A program made the translations under genes and the position numbers. 64,000 bases of DNA, taken from Ovis canadensis (taxonomy: Eukaryota; Chordata; Mammalia; Artiodactyla; Bovidae). The stretch lies in NCBI RefSeq assembly GCF_042477335.2, contig NC_091255.1, forward strand, positions 20,004,501 to 20,068,500. Direction: 5' to 3'. The notes below the pieces were generated by a model that was not told the DNA's origin, did not search any database, and saw only the letters and a program-made list of their open reading frames with translations. Positions 58,436 to 64,000 of this stretch are shown here, piece by piece; the stretch's first letter is position 1; each line of letters opens with the position of its first letter.

Positions 58436-58958
58436 GGAGGCTTCTCCTGAAGAGACAAGTCCTCAGGCAAGATACCTGCCCTCCCCCAGGCCTCAGTTCC
58501 TCAGAAGAGAGAGGAGGAACTGTCTTTAGTCGACTCCAAGTGAACTGCAGCTACTGGTCCAGGGCCGGGCACACACAGCCTGAAAGGATCAGGTAAGGGC
58601 TTCTGGAGGGGGCATGTCATTCATTCACTTATTTGGTCACTCATTCAGCAAATGTTTCTTGCACCGCTTCCACGTGTTAAGCAGTTTTAGGTCTGGAGAC
58701 CCAGAAATAAGCAAAGCAGACACCAGCACTGCCTTGCAGGAGCCAATGACCTCATAGGAAGTGTGTTAGCCACTCAGTCATGTCCGACTCTTTGCGGTCC
58801 CACCGACCACAGTTCACCAGGCTCCTCTGTTCATGAAAATTCTCCAGGCGAGAATACTAGAGTAGGTTGCCATTTCCTTCTCCAGGGGATCTTCCAGACC
58901 CAGGGATGGAACCTGGGTCTCCTGCATTCTTTACCATCTGAGCCACAAGAGAAGCTCC
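58436..58958. mobile_element. Old repeat tail and antisense Bov-tA
   Basis: 58620-58755 (CATTCACTTATTTGGTCAC, AGCAAATGTTTCTTGCACC) is an old L2-type tail. An antisense Bov-tA lies at 58759-58958. Confidence 0.65.
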
Positions 58959-59139
58959 TAGGAAACAGAGACCCTAAACAAACGTGTCCCTTCCCAGAGG
59001 AAATGTGGCAAGGCCAAAAGGTAGTGTGGGAAAGGGCTTGGACCTAGCAAAGTGGGGCAGGGGGAGAACCTCAGAACTTCAGAGAGGCTGGAGCTGCCTT
59101 CTCCACGGAAAATCACCCCCACCAAGAGGGTGTAGGCTT

Positions 59140-59440
59140 GTCTCTATGTGTTTGCATGCACAAATATCTGTATGGTAGGTACAGGTATATGTCTGTAAGT
59201 GTGTCTGTGTGTGTCTGTGGGCATTTGTGTGTCTAAGTGTGTTTCTCTGTATGTCTCTGTGCATCTCTCTGTGTGCGCAGGTCTATATGGGTTTGTGTGT
59301 GGTTGTTAAATGCATGCCTGGATATGTAGGACTGTCCATATATGTACACATTTGTGTGTCCGTGGCGGGGTTAGCATGTTACATCTGGGTCTCCATGTAT
59401 GTACATGCATATGTGTGTGGGTGTGTGAGTGGCAGGGTGG
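59140..59440. repeat. Degenerate TG/TGTC-rich simple repeat
   Basis: Long stretch of GTGTGTCTGTGTGTG-type words with frequent substitutions. The Cys/Val/Ser-rich frame across it (59209-59514) is a composition artefact. Confidence 0.75.
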
Positions 59441-59607
59441 CCAACTGGGTGACTTGCTACGATCTAAAGAGTTTCTCAGAAGTTGACCTATCAGTACGAA
59501 AGTCAGAACTGTAGGAGACACAGTCACGTCAGAGTTGTGGGAAGCCAAAGCTGGGAGGGTGGACAGCCCCTCCAAGGAGGAGATAAGACCCAAAGTGAGT
59601 ATCACAG

Positions 59608-60030
59608 AGTGTGCATGCTCAGTTGTGTCTGACTACATGTGGCCCCACGGACTGCAGCCTATCCATTTCCTCTGTCCACGGAAATTCTCCAGGCAAGAAT
59701 ACTGGAGTGGGTTGCCATTTCATTCTCCAGGGGATCTTCCCGACCCAGGGATCGAACCCATGTCTCCTGCATCTCCTGCAGTGGCTGGAGGATGCTTTAT
59801 CACTGTGCCAAAGTGGGACAAGGCTAAATTAGAAGGCGGGTGGCCTGGACTGAGTACCCAGTGGGATGGGCAGCAACTCTCAGGGCTCCAGGAAGGAGCC
59901 CAGGCTTGGGGTTGGCCAGACCATGCCATGACCCAAGTTTTGCTTCTTAGCAGCTCTGTAACCTTGGGCAGGTCTAAGCCTTGGTTTTCTCCTCTGTAAA
60001 ATGCAATGAGCATATCCACTGCCCAGCTGA
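59608..60030. mobile_element. Antisense Bov-tA and MIR relic
   Basis: Bov-tA antisense at 59608-59815 (CTCAGTTGTGTCTGACTAC to CACTGTGCCAAAGTGGGAC). MIR at about 59930-60030 (CAGCTCTGTAACCTTGGGCA, TCCTCTGTAAAATGCAATGA). Confidence 0.8.
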
Positions 60031-60604
60031 GAATGAAATAAGAAAAGGCATGCCCAGCATGGGCACACGGTGGGTTTTCCACAGCTCCTCCCCTCGGGCT
60101 GAGGAGAAGGTGTCGAGGGGCCAGAGGATACCTTGTTCTCTAGGGGATGGAAATGAAGAGAGCAAACGTGCCTGAGCTTAGCACTCGCTGGGTGACGTCA
60201 CCTCTGCTATGGTTTTACCCAGAGGAAGTCACTGCCCCTTGGGTGGGGGAGGGGGCCTCTGCTGGGCTGACATGAAGCAGGGTGGCCACCCTTCCCCTGA
60301 TGTCCTGGCCTTGGGCTCCAAGCCAGGCTGCTTCTCCCATGGACACGTGGCCTGGTGGGCCAAAGAGGGCACCCGGCCCCTTTGCCCTTTCCCAGCCGCG
60401 AGGCTGACTCTCACCCATCATCACTTCATCAGCTAACATTTCCAAGGAGCAGGCCCGTGGGATTGTGAAAGAACTCTTCCTTTATTTACTGGATGGCTTG
60501 GGGGCACGTCACTTCACCTCCCTGAACCTCACTGTCATCGGCTGTGAAATGGGGATTCATCATGAACACCCTGCCAATGAAAGAAAAAAATAGTAAAAAG
60601 AAAA
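60031..60604. other. Intergenic; MIR relic at the right end
   Basis: About 60470-60575 (CACTTCACCTCCCTGAACCT, CATCGGCTGTGAAATGGGG) is MIR. The rest is unassigned. Confidence 0.5.
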
Positions 60605-60605
60605 G

Positions 60606-60820
60606 GGGGCTTCCCTGGTGCCTCAGATGGCAAAGAATCCATCTGCAGTGCAGGAGACCTGGGTTTGATTCCTGGATTGGGAAGATCCCCTGGAGAAAGG
60701 AATGGCAGCCCACTCCAATGTTCTTGCCTGGAGAATTCCATGGACAGAGGAATTCTGTCCTAGTGGGCTACAGTCCATGGGGTTGCAAAGAATCAGACAG
60801 GACTGAGTGACTAACACTTG
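60606..60820 (+). mobile_element. Bov-tA SINE
   Basis: GGGGCTTCCCTGGTGCCTCA to GACAGGACTGAGTGACTAAC with a 9-base internal insertion (TTCTGTCCTAG). Confidence 0.92.
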
Positions 60821-62009
60821 ACTTTCAGTGAAAGCCCATACACAAAGGTGCTTTGACTGCTCCCCACCCCCCACCCCCCACCCCAAGCCTTACTCCAGCT
60901 AAGGAATTAGCCCGTTGGGTATCCTAGGTCTGGGAGGCACCCTTAAACAAGAGTACCTGAATGTCCTCATGAGTATGTACCTGAATGAGTATCCCCTTGT
61001 CTCTTTTGAAGAAGTCACAGTCAGCGAATAAACTGCGGTGCTGGGTGCCCAAACCACCCTCCATCAAGCTACGCCTCTGCTGCAGCGTGTACCAAGGAGC
61101 AATCTGGCTTGGATGGGGGAGGAACCACATCCCACAAGGATGCTGGAGGCAGCTGGAGCCAGCCGGTTCCGGAAGTGTTCAGGACCTGGAATGTGATTTC
61201 CTAATTGTGAATTCATTCTGGCCACCAGCCCTGCCCCCACCCCCAGGAATCTCATCAACAGCCTGTGTGGATGACCTGGCCCATGTCCAGGCTTAGGTTC
61301 CTCAAACTTAAATGGAAGTGGAGTCCCAGCCTTTTATCTATAGACCAAGACTGGGGGTTGGAGTCTTGGCAATGGCAGATCAAAATCACCTGGTCGCTCA
61401 CAGACCAATTTGATTTTACTCCAAACCACTTATTTTCAGGAGGAGGATTTGGGGCCCAGAGGAGGAAGTCACATTGTCTAAGGTCATTAGACATTGGAGG
61501 ACATTCAGGTACAGCGAGTCAGAGCTTGACCTTATACCTATCCTCCCAGCTTCAGCGGTAGATGGACCTGGAGAGAACTACTAAACTTCCAGGGTTTGAT
61601 CCTCTCCTGGGTTACGCTGTGCTGAAGGGGAAAGAGCTGGAGGCCAAGTACAGGAAAGACACCGGCTGGGGTCACACAACAAGCTGGTGAAGTGTGTCCT
61701 GGCTTTCTAGCTGTGGACCCTTAGTTAATAAGAAGGGAGGTCATCTCTGGGAGTGAGATGACCAGAGCTCCTCCGGGGACCTTAAGCATCAGCTGGAAGC
61801 AACCTTTCAACCCCGCCACCGAAATCAACTTGGACCTCACACTCCCTCCTCCCCATTCAAACCTGACCCAGAACCTCGGTGGCTTGTAAACCCAACCCTG
61901 TCGGGCTGACTTCTGGGGCCTTCTCAGTCCCCACCACTGAAACAAAGCAGACCTGAAGCCTCCCCAGGCGTCTGGCACCCGGGCCTATGCGGGCAGGACC
62001 CTGGGGATG
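60821..62009. other. Intergenic, unique
   Basis: No gene recognised. Short frames lack domains. Confidence 0.45.
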
Positions 62010-62960
62010 AAGCTTTGCACCCTGGGTCCGGCCCGTCCCTTCACCCCACACCTTCGAGGGCCCCCACTCGTCCAGCGCGCGACGAGACCAAGCCCATAGC
62101 TCCGCTTTTGAGACGCCCGGAAGGCGGTCGTCCGGCTGCCTCCGGCTTCGGGGGGGAACGCGAAGGCTCCAGCCCGCGGCGCACGCAGAGGGCGGCCGGG
62201 CCGGGCCGGGGCGGGCTTGGGGGGTGTTTGCAGGTGGGGATTCGCAGGCCGGGAAACTGGCCCGGCAGGGCGGTCCCAGGAAAAGGGAAGAAGCCCCCCA
62301 CCCCATCCCGAGCCTCGGGCAATTCCATCCTTGTGTCTGCATCCTCTGTCTGGAGTTTCCTTCGGGTGCGCGGAGCGCCTCGATCTCTCAGCGGCCTGCG
62401 TCCACCCCCTGGCCCTGTGGCCCAGTCTCGGAGAGGATCCTGCCGCGGCTCTGGGTCCAAGGTAGGCTCCAGCCCGGGGGCGGGCTGTCCGGCTGCCGCT
62501 CGGCCCCTGGCCTGGAGCGCCATCTGGTGGACATGTAGGGGGTTGCCACGGCCTGCGGACAGGGCCCGCTCCTAGTCGGTTCTCCGCCCGGAGCTGCGGG
62601 AGAGGGGCGCTGGGCAGAGGGGCTGCCGTCGGCTCCGGGAACCAGGTGCTTCAAGGAAGAAGTGAGCGGTAGGGGGAGAGGGTCCGCGCCTCCAGAGAGC
62701 ACAGAAGGAGCTCTAGGTGCAAACCAAAGTCCCCGGCGCGTTCTGGACTGAGACAGGGATGTACTCAGCGAGCGGGAACAGGTTGCACTGCCAAGGGCGC
62801 GCGTAAGGCAGTGCCTAGATAGGACCCGGAGCTCAGGCTCCGTCCCCTTGGCCCCTGACCCCCGGGAGCGCACAGGTCTCCCCTCTGCTGCCCAGGCCCT
62901 CGGCCCCTCGCCGGACCGTGTAAATGCCCAGCTGGTGCTACGGACTTTGGCGTCCAGGGA
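62010..62960. other. CpG island on the TBX2 side
   Basis: CpG-dense from about 62070 to 62830. In human the small uncharacterised gene C17orf82 lies between TBX4 and TBX2 at roughly this distance (from memory). Three GC-rich frames overlap here (62015-62575 plus, 62041-62523 minus, 62388-62873 minus). I cannot choose a real one from sequence alone, so no CDS is called. Confidence 0.55.
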
Positions 62961-63346
62961 AAGGAGAGGACAGAGTGGGATTGGATTGGGGGTGCTTCCG
63001 AAAGCCGGGAAGAAAGGCAGGCTCAGAGTTTAAACCTCGGTTTCACAGAGGCTGTCCCCTGAACCGTCCCTTTTCCCGGGACTTGGGGAGGAGGGCGGGT
63101 AGGGGCCTCGCGCTGGGGCTTTCACCTGTGGGGTGTCCTGGGGGCGCGTCCAACTGAACGCACCCCTCTGGCTCAAGGGGTTGCCCTGCATGGGGTACCT
63201 TGGGGAGGCCGGTCCCAGTTCTGCGTCCTTGGGGTGGGACTGGGGGAGGGCCGGGCCACTGGTGCTCAAGATTTCCTCCGAAGATAGGAGAATGACTTGA
63301 GGGCTGGGGAGACTTGGATTGACAGAAGAGAAAGCGAAGTCCCTTT

Positions 63347-63552
63347 GGCTTCCCAGGGTGGCTCAGATGGCAAAAAATCCGCCAGCGATGTGGGAGACCC
63401 TGGGTTCGATCCCTGGGTGGGGAAGATCCCCTGGAGGAGGGCATGGCAACCCACTCCAGTATTCTTACCCTATGGACAGCGGAGCCTGGCGAGCTACAGT
63501 TCATGGGGTTCACGAAGAGTCGGACACGACTGAGCAACTAAGCTCAGCACAG
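63347..63552 (+). mobile_element. Bov-tA SINE
   Basis: GGCTTCCCAGGGTGGCTCAG to GTCGGACACGACTGAGCAAC. It sits between two CpG-rich blocks. Confidence 0.93.
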
Positions 63553-63839
63553 GTCACGCAATCATTGCTGCCTAGCCGCTAGGGGTCTCATGGAGAGCCC
63601 CCTCCTCCCCCAGCCTCCAAGCTCCCCTGTGAATCACACTCCTAACCCCAACACCAACACGCACAACTCCCTCCCACACCCCCTCGGTGCCAGCGCTCAG
63701 CGACCCGTGGCGACGCATCAGGTCAGCAGCGCCCATCACGCCCAGATTCGCTGGTCCGCTGGGGATCCTGCCGTCTAGGGCACCCCCCGCCCCGGTGCCA
63801 GGCCCTGAAGGGTTAAAGAGGCCTTGGGGGCACCGGAGC

Positions 63840-63960
63840 GGCGGGACGCGGGGCGCCTGGGCTAATTGGCGACCCGGGAACAATGAAGGCGGGGAGGCGG
63901 GTGGCTTAATTGGGATAGAGAGCGCCCTGGCCTTTGTCTGAGGCCCGACCGCGCGGGTTC
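63840..63960. promoter_or_regulatory. CpG-rich element with homeodomain and SOX sites
   Basis: CTAATTG (63862-63868), AACAATG (63879-63885, SOX), CTTAATTG (63905-63912) and CCTTTGTC (63931-63938, SOX/TCF-like) lie in a CpG-rich, repeat-free edge. A splice-acceptor-like CCGCAG at about 63961-63966 follows. It may be promoter-proximal to a feature outside the window. Confidence 0.3.
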
Positions 63961-64000
63961 CCGCAGCAGAACGCAGGAGGCTCGCAGCTGGGACCCAGCG

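Overview
This is vertebrate nuclear DNA from a ruminant, most likely cattle or another bovid. The window is packed with Bov-tA and Bov-A SINEs, BovB (RTE) LINE fragments and CHR-type tRNA SINEs, alongside older mammalian MIR, L1, MER5 and MER20 relics. No bacterial-style operons, CRISPR arrays or rRNA genes are present.

The one protein-coding gene I can support is the 5' part of TBX4 on the minus strand. Four coding exons join in frame: 17217-17426 (start codon), 16384-16478, 7935-8054 and 6269-6416. They encode the first 191 residues: the N-terminal region and the first half of the T-box DNA-binding domain. The next exon must lie beyond base 1. A splice acceptor sits 3 nt before the ATG, which points to an upstream non-coding exon. 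The best candidate is in the CpG island at about 20.96-22.48 kb, where a strong donor (21276-21281), a CRE-like site and a perfect PBX-PREP/MEIS decamer (21538-21547) are found. In human, TBX4 lies between BRIP1/NACA2 and TBX2 (from memory), so everything above about 22 kb here should be the TBX4-TBX2 intergenic interval.

Layout: 0-6 kb is a TBX4 intron with an old L1 and a composite CA minisatellite. 6.3-17.4 kb holds the TBX4 exons with unique introns. 17.4-22.5 kb is a CpG-rich promoter domain, split by a 1.3-kb AT-rich degenerate tandem array with a period of about 75 bp. 22.5-29 kb is mostly unique sequence with a near-perfect 163-bp inverted repeat and promoter- or enhancer-like patches. 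29-46 kb is a retrotransposon nest: a mariner-type element, an HMGB1 retropseudogene broken by four dated insertions, and two large BovB copies in opposite orientation. 46-62 kb is mixed SINEs and L1 with an IFI30 (GILT) retropseudogene. 62-64 kb is CpG-rich sequence approaching the TBX2 side.

No previously undescribed multi-gene system is visible. The most unusual items are structural: the two inverted repeats, the AT-rich array inside the TBX4 CpG domain, and the IFI30 pseudogene with a local 22-bp tandem expansion. Repeat family names rest on recognition by eye, and repeat boundaries are approximate unless target-site duplications are quoted.
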